Assembly (NCBI RefSeq): GCF_013761175.1
Contig: NZ_JACDUR010000005.1
Coordinates: 344,970 to 408,969 of the forward strand
DNA from: Nonomuraea soli
GTDB taxonomy: Bacteria > Actinomycetota > Actinomycetes > Streptosporangiales > Streptosporangiaceae
Length of the DNA stretch: 64,000 bases
Direction: 5' to 3'
Position numbers and translations under genes: made by a program. Numbering within the stretch: the first letter of the stretch is position 1; each line of letters starts with the position of its first letter. Shown here piece by piece: positions 33,263 to 40,611 of this stretch. The notes under the pieces are model-generated. The model was not told where the DNA came from, did not search any database, and saw only the letters and a program-made list of their open reading frames with translations.

Positions 33263-34498
33263 TCAGGTGGTCGCTTCGGTGAAGACGCGCTCGCGGACGT
33301 GCTCGTGGGCCACCAGCGCGGCCCCCTGCAGGACGGCGTCGCCGGGCACGCCCGACCCGGTGACGCCGACGACCAGATCGGGAGCGTCGGCGGCCAGATG
33401 GCGGCGCACCGGCTCCAGCAGCACCTCGGTGCCCGGACCCCCGACGACGAACAGCTCCGGCTCGATCACCAGCGCGATCGCGCCGATCACGTGCGCCAGC
33501 CGCCGCGCGACCGCCCCGGCCACGGCCAGCGCGGACGCCTCCCCCGCCGCCGCGCGGGCGAACAGCTCGGCCGGACTGCCCTCGACGCCCAGCTCCCTGG
33601 CCACCTGGCCGATCTGCCGCGCACCCAGCACCTCGCCGCCCAGCGCGGTGGCCGGGTGCGGCAGGAAACCCACCTCTCCGGCGCCACCGGCGAAACCCCT
33701 GTGCAGGCGACCGCCGATCACCACCCCGGCGCCCAGACCGGTGCCGACCCTGAGGAGCACGAAGTCGTCGACCCCGCGACCGGCGCCCCTGCGCTGCTCG
33801 GCCACGGCCGCCAGGTTGACGTCGTTCTCGAGCAGGACCGGGTACGGCAGGAGCGTCTGGAGTTCGGCGCCCAGGTGGGCGGCGCCGGGCAGGCCGCGGG
33901 AGGCGCGGATGCTGCGGCCGTCGCGCGCGACCAGGGCGGGAACCCCGATCACCACCTGCCCGACCCGCACCCCGTCGACCGGGGCGGTCACCAGCTCGGC
34001 GTCTGGCGCGGTGACCAGCTCGGTGACCAGCTCGGTGGCTGGCTCGGTGACCAGCTCGGTGACCAGCTCGGTGACCAGCTCGGTGGCTGGCTCGGTGACC
34101 AGCTCGCTGACCACTTCGGCGACCACTTCGGCGACCACTTGGGCCACCCCTTGGGCCACCCCCGTCGTCGGGCGGCTCGCTCTCGCGACCTCCGCACCTG
34201 CCAGATCGACCAGCACCGCGGTGACCCGCTCCACCTCCACATCGACCCCGATGGCATAACCACCACCCGGATCCGTCCCGTAAAGGGTCGCCGCCGGCCC
34301 GCGCCGCTCGGTGTCGAGCCCCGCCTCGCGCACCACCCCACGCGCCAGCAACTCCTGCAGCGCCTGAGCCACGGTGGTCTTCGACAACCCCGTCTCCTGG
34401 ACGAGCTCGGGACGTCCGGTGGGCCCCAGCGTGTCGACGGCCTCCAGCACGGCGCGCGCGTTGATCGACCACAACAGCGCCTGCGGGCCCGCCATCAT
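33263..34498 (-). CDS. ROK-family transcriptional regulator with an expanded tetrapeptide-repeat helix
   Basis: 411 aa. MarR-like winged helix-turn-helix at residues 1-75 (GRPELVQETGLSKTTVAQAL), then an actin-like ROK domain: IGVDVEVERVTAVLVDLAG phosphate loop, LLENDVNLAAVAE, and VGTGLGAGVVIGG. The usual ROK zinc motif CxCGxxGCxE is absent, so sugar-kinase activity is unlikely. Residues 114-173 are 15 consecutive tetrapeptides of the VTEL/VAEV type, encoded by 12-bp units, in the place of the single helix that normally follows the third strand. First gene of the ROK-ChbG-GPH operon; a palindrome at its predicted start of transcription suggests autoregulation. Confidence 0.9.
   Translation of the reverse strand: MMAGPQALLWSINARAVLEAVDTLGPTGRPELVQETGLSKTTVAQALQELLARGVVREAGLDTERRGPAATLYGTDPGGGYAIGVDVEVERVTAVLVDLAGAEVARASRPTTGVAQGVAQVVAEVVAEVVSELVTEPATELVTELVTELVTEPATELVTELVTAPDAELVTAPVDGVRVGQVVIGVPALVARDGRSIRASRGLPGAAHLGAELQTLLPYPVLLENDVNLAAVAEQRRGAGRGVDDFVLLRVGTGLGAGVVIGGRLHRGFAGGAGEVGFLPHPATALGGEVLGARQIGQVARELGVEGSPAELFARAAAGEASALAVAGAVARRLAHVIGAIALVIEPELFVVGGPGTEVLLEPVRRHLAADAPDLVVGVTGSGVPGDAVLQGAALVAHEHVRERVFTEATT
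33980..34159 (-). repeat. 12-bp minisatellite in the ROK gene (15 units)
   Basis: 180 bp made of fifteen 12-nt units, plus-strand core ctcggtgaccag, each coding four residues (VTEL, with variants VTEP, ATEL, VAEV, VAQV, VTAP). The central units are nearly identical at DNA level and the outer ones are diverged, the usual pattern of recent expansion by slippage or unequal exchange. Confidence 0.95.
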
Positions 34499-34512
34499 CC
34501 CCCACTCAAGAT

Positions 34513-34537
34513 CAGTAGGTCGGAAAGTTTCCTACTG
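34513..34537. promoter_or_regulatory. Palindromic operator upstream of the ROK operon
   Basis: Inverted repeat CAGTAGG (34513-34519) and CCTACTG (34531-34537). Nested in it is a second palindrome, GGAAAGTTTCC, at 34522-34532. It lies 15 bp before the ROK start codon, at or just after the predicted transcription start. GGAAA/TTTCC cores are common in actinobacterial sugar operators. Confidence 0.6.
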
Positions 34538-34542
34538 CCGCA

Positions 34543-34572
34543 TTCCTATCCCAACCTGGGCGAACCTGACAA
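34543..34572 (-). promoter_or_regulatory. Predicted promoter of the ROK operon
   Basis: Minus-strand TTGTCA (complement of 34567-34572) and TAGGAA (complement of 34543-34548) with an 18-bp spacer, immediately after the stop of the upstream MFS gene. Confidence 0.45.
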
Positions 34573-34578
34573 GAGGCC

Positions 34579-35811
34579 TCACGCCACCCGCACCCTCCGA
34601 GGCGCCACCAGCGGCACCACCGCCAGCACCACCGCACCCGCCAGCACGAAGGCCCACCCGGGCGGCAGGCTGCCCATCGACGCCACCCCCAGCGCCGCGC
34701 CCACCTGCCGGGAGGCGTTCAACATGCCGCCCGCCTCCCCCGCCCTGGCAGCCGGCACCGCAGACGTGACCGCCGCCACCAGCGGAGGAAACGTGAACGC
34801 GATCCCCACCCCCACGACGAACAACCCGACCGCCGGCAGCACCGAAGCCCTCTCCCCCGCCGCCGCCAGGACCGCCGCGCCCACCACCAGCAACGGCACC
34901 CCGATCACCATCGCCCTCCGCACCCGGGTCGTGAAGAGCGGCAACACCATGATCGGCACGGTCAGCGGCAGAAACGCCACCCCCGTCTCCACAGGCGTGA
35001 GCATCCGCGCCTCCTGCAACACCAGCGCACCCACGAAGAGCAGCCCCGCGAACAGGAACTGCACCGCCCCGCCCACCACGAACCACCGCACCAGCCCCGC
35101 CTCACCCAAGATCGAGAAGGCCGTCCGCTGCGAACCCGCCAGCCAGGCCAGCACCACCACACCCACCCCCAGCGCGATCACCGACCGGCCGGTGATCGCC
35201 TCCGCCAGGCAGGCCACCAGCACCGCCGCCCCCACCTGCGGCACCCAGCGCACCCTCACCGGCGAAGCGGGCAACCTCACCCCTCGCACGAGCCACCACG
35301 TCACCAGCCCGATCGGCACGTTGACCAGGAACGTGGCCCGCCACCCGGCCAGCTCGACCAGCCCGCCGCCGAGCAACGGCCCCGCGGCGACCGACACCCC
35401 GGCCGTCATCGCCCACACCCCCAGCATCCTGACCCGCTCCGGCCCGGCCGGGATCAGCCGCGAGATGATCGCCAGGGACGCGGGCACCATCACCGCGCCC
35501 GCCAGTCCCAGCACCGCCCGGCTGACGACGAGCACCTCCAGCGAAGGCGCCGCGGCGCACAGCCCCGACACCGCCGCGAAGGCCGCCGTGCCGTACCGGA
35601 AGACCCTCCCCGGCCCGAACCGGTCGGCCACCGCCCCGCCGCCGATCAGCGCCGCGGCGAACGCGACCGTGTACCCGTTGACCACCCACCCGAGCGCCGC
35701 CGTCCCGCTCCCGAAATCACGCCTGAGATCAGGAAGCGCCACCCCCAGGATCGTCGTGTCGAGGAGCACCATGAAGTAGCCGAGCGAAATCCCGAAAAAC
35801 CGTAGCCTCAT
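34579..35811 (-). CDS. MFS drug/metabolite exporter, DHA2-like
   Basis: 410-aa inner-membrane protein of the EmrB/QacA-like drug:H+ antiporter group. It has the N-terminal FMVLLDTTILGVALPDL, motif A-like GGAVADRFGPGRVFRYG between segments 2 and 3, and motif C-like GPLLGGGLVELAGWRATF. Shorter than 14-helix members, so about 12 helices. ATG at 35811 chosen because it begins directly at the first membrane segment; a longer upstream extension has atypical composition. Transcribed divergently from a LysR regulator, which probably controls it. Confidence 0.88.
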   Translation of the reverse strand: MRLRFFGISLGYFMVLLDTTILGVALPDLRRDFGSGTAALGWVVNGYTVAFAAALIGGGAVADRFGPGRVFRYGTAAFAAVSGLCAAAPSLEVLVVSRAVLGLAGAVMVPASLAIISRLIPAGPERVRMLGVWAMTAGVSVAAGPLLGGGLVELAGWRATFLVNVPIGLVTWWLVRGVRLPASPVRVRWVPQVGAAVLVACLAEAITGRSVIALGVGVVVLAWLAGSQRTAFSILGEAGLVRWFVVGGAVQFLFAGLLFVGALVLQEARMLTPVETGVAFLPLTVPIMVLPLFTTRVRRAMVIGVPLLVVGAAVLAAAGERASVLPAVGLFVVGVGIAFTFPPLVAAVTSAVPAARAGEAGGMLNASRQVGAALGVASMGSLPPGWAFVLAGAVVLAVVPLVAPRRVRVA

Positions 35812-35859
35812 GGCCGCAAACCCTGCCGACCAGCACCGGCCCTCCTCCACAGCCACCGC

Positions 35860-35885
35860 CGAACGACCCGTTCGGATCAACCGAA
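35860..35885. promoter_or_regulatory. Two overlapping palindromes, LysR-type binding region
   Basis: CGAACGACCCGTTCG (35860-35874, 6-bp arms) overlaps TTCGGATCAACCGAA (35871-35885, 5-bp arms). The second contains T-N11-A (35872 to 35884), the LysR consensus. The region lies 13 bp before the LysR ATG and 48 bp before the divergent MFS start. Confidence 0.6.
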
Positions 35886-35898
35886 TACCCTGGTCACC

Positions 35899-36777
35899 AT
35901 GGACTTGCGGCACCTGCCCACCTTCCTGGCGGTCGCCCGCGCGGGCACCGTCGGCCAGGCCGCCCTGGCACTCGACCTCGCCCCCTCCTCCGTCTCAGAA
36001 CAGCTCAAGGCGCTGGAACGAGCGATCGGCGCCGACCTGTTCGTCCGCACCCCCACCGGCATGCGCCTCACCCCGGCCGGCGACCGCCTCAGGCACCTGG
36101 CCCCGTCCCTCCTGGACCACGTCGACCGGGTCCGCACCGAGGTGGCCGGCACCGGTGCCCGGCTCACCATCGGCACCCTCGAAACCCTGGCCGCCACCCA
36201 CGTCCCGGCCCTGCTCGCCGCGCTCGAATCGAGGCGCCCCGACCTGCGCCTCACCGTCAAGCTGCTCAACCGCCCCCAGCTCCTGGCCGGTGTCGCCGAC
36301 GGCGCCCTCGACGCCGCCCTCCTGCTCGACCACGGCGACGAGCTCGGCTCCCTCGGATTCGCCCCCGTCCCCGCCGGCCTCACCCACGCCGACGTCGACG
36401 AGATCCCCATCGTCCTCGCCGCCTCCCCCAGCCACCCCCTCGCCGACCACGCCACCGTCGGCCCCGCCGACGTCCTCGCCCACAACCTGCTCGTCAGCGA
36501 GGGCCAGTGCTCCTACCGCCTGCTCGCCGACCGCATCACCCTCGGCCAGGGCACCCGCACCGAGGTCGGCTCCATCGCGGTCTCCAAGGCGTGGGCGGCC
36601 AACGGCATGGGCATGGCGCTGCTGCCTCGGTTCGCCGTCGAGGAGGGCCTGTCCCAGGGCACCCTGGTCGCGCTCCCCCTGCACCCGGCGCCCCCGTCGC
36701 TGCGGCTGCGCCTGGTCTGGCGCACCACCCGCGACGACGACCTCGACCTCAGAGCGGTGCTGTACGCGGCCTGCTGA
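35899..36777 (+). CDS. LysR-family transcriptional regulator
   Basis: 292 aa. N-terminal winged helix-turn-helix (MDLRHLPTFLAVARAG, LDLAPSSVSEQLKALE, GADLFVRTPTGMRLTPAG) and a C-terminal type 2 periplasmic-binding effector domain. Divergent from the MFS exporter with overlapping operator palindromes between them, so it likely controls its own gene and the exporter. A bidirectional hairpin follows. The effector is unknown. Confidence 0.92.
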   Translation: MDLRHLPTFLAVARAGTVGQAALALDLAPSSVSEQLKALERAIGADLFVRTPTGMRLTPAGDRLRHLAPSLLDHVDRVRTEVAGTGARLTIGTLETLAATHVPALLAALESRRPDLRLTVKLLNRPQLLAGVADGALDAALLLDHGDELGSLGFAPVPAGLTHADVDEIPIVLAASPSHPLADHATVGPADVLAHNLLVSEGQCSYRLLADRITLGQGTRTEVGSIAVSKAWAANGMGMALLPRFAVEEGLSQGTLVALPLHPAPPSLRLRLVWRTTRDDDLDLRAVLYAAC

Positions 36778-36875
36778 AACTCGATCATCGTGCCGTGATC
36801 GAAGAGCCGCGCGCCTCGTCAGCCCGCGGAGGGCGACCTGTGGAGGCCGCCGATGGGCGGGCTGGAGGGCTGGGC

Positions 36876-36912
36876 GTGCGTCCGACACCGCTCCGGGCGG
36901 CATCGGACGCAC
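36876..36912. terminator. Bidirectional terminator between LysR and M28 peptidase genes
   Basis: Perfect 10-bp stem (GTGCGTCCGA at 36876-36885 and its complement at 36903-36912) with a 17-nt loop, between two convergent genes. Confidence 0.6.
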
Positions 36913-36918
36913 GACCGG

Positions 36919-38415
36919 TCAGCGAGTGATCTTCACGTCGTCCACGCCCGCCTCGACCAGGCTGGCCCCGGAGGCGTCGGCCGCCTCGATGAGGATCGTG
37001 ACCGTCTGGCCGGCGAAGGACGAGAGGTTCGCGCTGGCCGTGGCCCAGGCCCCGTCGCGGTCGGACGCGGCGCCGAGCTGCTGGAAGACGGTCGTGCCGT
37101 TGACCTTCACGCGGAAGAAGTCCGTGCTGGAGGCGTTGGAGCCGTGCGCCAGGTACCACGACAACGACAGGGTGAGCGTGGCCCCGGACGGCAGGCTGAT
37201 CGGCGGTGACTGCACGGAGGTGACGCCACCGTCGATGTCGTGGTCGCCCGCGGCCGCCCCGGCCAGGCGGCCCGTCACCAGGTCGTTGACGCCGCTGACC
37301 GTGGTGCCGAGCTGCTTGGCGCCGCTGGAGGTGGTGGCCGCGGGGTCGCCGCGCTCCCACTGCCCGGTGGTGGCGGTGTCGGTGCCGGACGGGTTGACGG
37401 TCCAGCCGGTGGCCGCCTCGAAGTCGTCGGACCAGACGGTCACCGGCGGGGTGGCGGTGCTGATCGTCCAGACGGCGTGGGCGATGGCGTCGGCGTTGCG
37501 GTCAAGGGCGGTGTCGTTGATGTTGGAGGTCGTGTCGCAGGCGCGATGGTAGCAGACGTCGAAGGCCTGCCCCGCCGTGCCACCCCAGAGCTGCGCCTGG
37601 GCGCTCGACTTGATGCCCTCGGCACCGGTGAACGTGCCGCCGGCGGCGATGCCGCGGGAGATGAACGGGCCGTAGTCGGAGCGGCCGTCGAAGTCGGTGC
37701 CTCGCGTGGGCACGCCGATCGACGTGAAGTAGCTCTGCAGGACCTGCTCCAGCTGGGCCGAACCGGCCGGGCCCGGTCCGGCGCCGACGCCGTCGGAGTT
37801 GTCGCCGTCGTAGAGGAAGTAGCCGGCGTTCGGAGAGCCGACCATGTCGAAGTTCAGGTACGCCTTGATCTTGGCTCGCTCGGTGGCGGCCAGGTTGGTG
37901 ACGTAGTGCTGGGAGCCGCGCAGGCCCAGCTCCTCCGCTCCCCACCAGGCGAAGCGCAGGTGCTTCGTCGGCTGCAGCGCCTGGCGCGACACCTCGAGGG
38001 CCGTCTCCAGGATCGCCGCGCTGCCCGAACCGTTGTCGTTGATGCCCGGTCCGGCCGTCACGCTGTCGAGGTGGGCGCCGACCATGAGGATGTCGTCGGG
38101 ATTGCCTCCCGGCCAGTCGGCGAGCACGTTGTAGCCGGTCAGGCCGTTGTAGGTGAAGGACTGCAGGACCGTCTGGAAGCCGGCGGCGTCCAGCTGGGCC
38201 TTCACGTAGTTGGCCGAGGCCAGGTAGCCGGGACGGCCGTGGGCCCGGTTGCCGCCGTTGCTGGTGGCGATCGTCTGGAACTGCGTCAGATGGGCCTTGA
38301 CGTTGGCCAGCGAGATGTTGGGTGGAGCGAGCCGTACGGCTGACGCGGGCGCGGCATGGACGAGGGGTGCGACCAGGGATAAGGCCGCTAGTGCTGCGAG
38401 GAGCCTGGCTTTCAT
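36919..38415 (-). CDS. Secreted M28 zinc aminopeptidase with C-terminal jelly-roll domain
   Basis: 498 aa. Signal peptide MKARLLAALAALSLVAPLVHAAPASA. The M28 (Streptomyces griseus aminopeptidase-like) domain covers about 35-310, with all metal and catalytic residues visible: GAHLDSV (His, Asp), INDNGSGSA (Asp), WGAEELGLRG (Glu-Glu), NFDMVGS (Asp) and DVCYHRACD (His). A C-terminal beta-sandwich (about 320-498, ending AGVDDVKITR) resembles accessory domains of secreted proteases. ATG with CGGAGG 8 nt upstream. Removes N-terminal amino acids from peptides outside the cell. Confidence 0.92.
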   Translation of the reverse strand: MKARLLAALAALSLVAPLVHAAPASAVRLAPPNISLANVKAHLTQFQTIATSNGGNRAHGRPGYLASANYVKAQLDAAGFQTVLQSFTYNGLTGYNVLADWPGGNPDDILMVGAHLDSVTAGPGINDNGSGSAAILETALEVSRQALQPTKHLRFAWWGAEELGLRGSQHYVTNLAATERAKIKAYLNFDMVGSPNAGYFLYDGDNSDGVGAGPGPAGSAQLEQVLQSYFTSIGVPTRGTDFDGRSDYGPFISRGIAAGGTFTGAEGIKSSAQAQLWGGTAGQAFDVCYHRACDTTSNINDTALDRNADAIAHAVWTISTATPPVTVWSDDFEAATGWTVNPSGTDTATTGQWERGDPAATTSSGAKQLGTTVSGVNDLVTGRLAGAAAGDHDIDGGVTSVQSPPISLPSGATLTLSLSWYLAHGSNASSTDFFRVKVNGTTVFQQLGAASDRDGAWATASANLSSFAGQTVTILIEAADASGASLVEAGVDDVKITR

Positions 38416-38782
38416 GGACCATCCTCCGGGGGTGCGCCGACAGGACACTGAGCGGACGGTAAGCCGCCGACGCCCCGTTGGGTAGGGCCCCTATGGCAAT
38501 CAGCAGAGATGAGACCTTCCTGCCGGTCACCGGCGGCGTTCGCCGATCTTCTCGGCCGCCTCGACGGCCACCGCCGCGACCAGCTCGCCGCTGCCCCTCG
38601 CCACGGGGCTGACGAGCGTCTCGTAGCTGGTCGGCGCGTCGCGGGAGGGGAGTGCCGTGGAAGACGATCGCGGGCGGTCGTACCGCCTCCAGGCGGTCGC
38701 CCCACACGGTAGGAGGTGCCCACGAAACGGTGTGAAACCATCGCGAGGGCGCCGTGAAACCGGACCCTCCCAACCTGGGGTC
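38416..38782. other. 367-bp intergenic region, possible gene remnant plus regulatory repeats
   Basis: Upstream of both the M28 peptidase (minus) and the ABC exporter (plus). On the minus strand, 38527-38650 can be read as a protein-like tail with GSGELVAAVAVEAAEKIGER before a TGA stop, and 38650-38720 in another frame as TVWGDRLEAVRPPAIVFHG. The break near 38655 would fit a frameshifted remnant. No start or complete gene is visible. The right end holds the phased GTGAAACC repeats. Nothing else convincing. Confidence 0.3.
38724..38761 (+). promoter_or_regulatory. Phased direct repeats upstream of the ABC exporter, SARP-site candidate
   Basis: GTGAAACC occurs at 38732-38739 and 38754-38761, exactly 22 bp apart; a weaker GxGA match at 38743 fills the 11-bp position between. 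A further GAAAC lies at 38724-38728. SARP regulators bind direct heptamers at 11- or 22-bp spacing, and a SARP gene is the next regulator downstream. No good -10 box was found. Confidence 0.45.
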
Positions 38783-39784
38783 ATGACTATCACAGCGCTC
38801 GACCGTCCCGGCGGGCCCTCGCCCGCCGGGACCGACCTGGCCGTCATGGCCGACGGGCTGGTCAAGACCTTCGGCGAGCAACGCGCCGTCGACGGCGTCG
38901 ACCTGGCCGTACGGCCCGGCGAGATCTTCGGCGTGCTCGGCCCCAACGGCGCGGGCAAGACCACGATGCTGCGCATGCTGGCCACCCTGCTGAAGATCGA
39001 CGGCGGACACGCGGAGATCTTCGGCGTGGACGTCGCCAGGGAACCCCACGTGATCAGGCAGCTGGTCGGCGTCACCGGTCAGTACGCCTCGGTCGACGAG
39101 ATCCTCACCGCCCGCGAGAACCTCTGGCTCTTCGGCCGGCTTCAGGGCATCGCGAGCAAGCGCGCCCGGCGGATCGCCGAGGACCTGCTCGCCCAGTTCG
39201 GCCTGCAGGACGCGGCCGACAAGCCGATCGCGCACTTCTCCGGCGGCATGCGGCGGCGCCTCGACCTGGCCGCCAGCCTGATCACCAGACCCCCGCTGAT
39301 CTTCCTCGACGAGCCGACCACCGGTCTCGACCCGCGTACGCGCGGCCAGATGTGGGAGACGATCCGCGGCCTGGTCGCCGACGGCTGCACCGTGCTGCTG
39401 ACCACGCAGTATCTCGACGAGGCCGACCAGCTCGCCGACCGCATCGCGGTCATCGACCACGGCCGCAAGGTCGCCGAGGGCACGCCCGACGAGCTGAAGA
39501 CCGCCGTCGGCGACTCGACCCTGCAACTGCTGCTCTCCGACCCGGACTCGGTGCCCGCCGCCGCGGCGGTCGTGCGCAGGATCCTCGGCTCCGACCCGGT
39601 GCTCAGCCCCGAGCTGGGCCGCCTGAACGTCGCGCTGGAGCAGGCCGACCTGGCCGCCGACGTGCTGATCGCGCTGCGCGACTCCGGGGTGTCGATCGCC
39701 TCGATGAACGTGGCCAAGCCCAGTCTGGACGAGGTCTTCCTGGCTCTGACCGGCCACGGGACCGAGGAGGAGGAGAACCGATGA
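38783..39784 (+). CDS. ABC exporter ATPase, DrrA-like
   Basis: 333-aa ATPase. Walker A GPNGAGKTT, Q-loop region VGVTGQYASVDEILT, signature SGGMRRRLDLA, Walker B LIFLDEPTTGLD and the H-loop neighbourhood LLTTQYLDEADQLADRI are all intact. The C-terminal SMNVAKPSLDEVFLALTG matches the GREAT/DrrA-type tail required for assembly with the membrane subunit. ATG start with GGGG upstream; the stop overlaps the permease start (ATGA). Probably exports a metabolite or drug; the SARP gene downstream hints at secondary-metabolite control. Confidence 0.93.
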   Translation: MTITALDRPGGPSPAGTDLAVMADGLVKTFGEQRAVDGVDLAVRPGEIFGVLGPNGAGKTTMLRMLATLLKIDGGHAEIFGVDVAREPHVIRQLVGVTGQYASVDEILTARENLWLFGRLQGIASKRARRIAEDLLAQFGLQDAADKPIAHFSGGMRRRLDLAASLITRPPLIFLDEPTTGLDPRTRGQMWETIRGLVADGCTVLLTTQYLDEADQLADRIAVIDHGRKVAEGTPDELKTAVGDSTLQLLLSDPDSVPAAAAVVRRILGSDPVLSPELGRLNVALEQADLAADVLIALRDSGVSIASMNVAKPSLDEVFLALTGHGTEEEENR

Positions 39785-40611
39785 CCACCACCCTCGCACC
39801 CGCCACCCGCGGGCGGGACCGCGCCGCGACCGCGCGGCGGACCGTCTCGACGAGCGAGACCGTGAGCCAGACGATGACGATGGCGTGGCGGTCGTTGAAG
39901 AACATGCGCAGGCAGCCCGAGCAGTTCTTCGACGTGGTCCTCCAGCCGTTGATCTTCACCGCGATGTTCGCCTACATCTTCGGCGGCGCCGTGTCGGGCA
40001 GCGTCGAGGACTACCTGCCGTTGATGATCCCCGGCATCGTCGCCCAGACCGTGCTGACCACCTGCATGGTCACGGGCACGAAGTTGCGCGAGGACATGGA
40101 GAAGGGTGTCTTCGACCGGTTCAAGTCGTTGCCGATGGCCAGGATCGCCCCGCTGGCCGGTCCGATGGTCGCCGACCTGTCGCGCTACACCATCGCCTCG
40201 GTGCTGACGTTCGCCACGGGCATCCTGATGGGCTACCGGCCCGGCGGCGGCTTCACCGGGGTGACCGCCGCCATCCTGCTGTCGATCTTCACCGGCTGGG
40301 CGCTGGCGTGGATCTTCACGTGGATCGGCACGATCGCCAGGAGCGCGCAGGCGGTGCAGGGCATCTCGATGCTGATCCTGTTCCCGCTGACGTTCCTGTC
40401 GAATGCCTTCGTGCCGGTCGACACCCTTCCCAGCTGGCTGGCCGCGTTCGTCCGGGTGAACCCGGTCTCGCACCTGGTCACCGCCGCCCGCGACCTGGCC
40501 AACCACGGCACGGTCAGCTCGGCCGTCTTCTGGACACTCCTGGCCGGGGTGATCGTCATCGCGATCTTCGCCCCGCTGTCGGTGTCGAGCTACAAGCGCA
40601 GGCACGTCTGA
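39781..40611 (+). CDS. ABC-2 type exporter permease, DrrB-like
   Basis: 276-aa membrane protein with about six helices. N-terminal cytoplasmic tail MTTTLAPATRGRDR, then RRQPEQFFDVVLQPLIFTAMF, typical of DrrB. The ABC-2 signature region FVPVDTLPSWLAAFVRVNPVSHLV precedes the last helix. Translationally coupled to the ATPase gene. The 3' end overlaps the convergent SARP gene by 22 bp. Confidence 0.93.
   Translation: MTTTLAPATRGRDRAATARRTVSTSETVSQTMTMAWRSLKNMRRQPEQFFDVVLQPLIFTAMFAYIFGGAVSGSVEDYLPLMIPGIVAQTVLTTCMVTGTKLREDMEKGVFDRFKSLPMARIAPLAGPMVADLSRYTIASVLTFATGILMGYRPGGGFTGVTAAILLSIFTGWALAWIFTWIGTIARSAQAVQGISMLILFPLTFLSNAFVPVDTLPSWLAAFVRVNPVSHLVTAARDLANHGTVSSAVFWTLLAGVIVIAIFAPLSVSSYKRRHV

Noticed and set aside
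33980..34159. Tandem repeats as a possible CRISPR array
   Set aside because: Units are contiguous 12-mers without spacers, and they lie in an intact coding frame.
32534..35779. Very long open frame (1081 codons) on the plus strand opposite ChbG, ROK and MFS genes
   Set aside because: Antisense shadow caused by high GC; composition is unlike a protein and known domains are on the other strand. The same applies to 42601-46227, 39885-43805 and other long frames.
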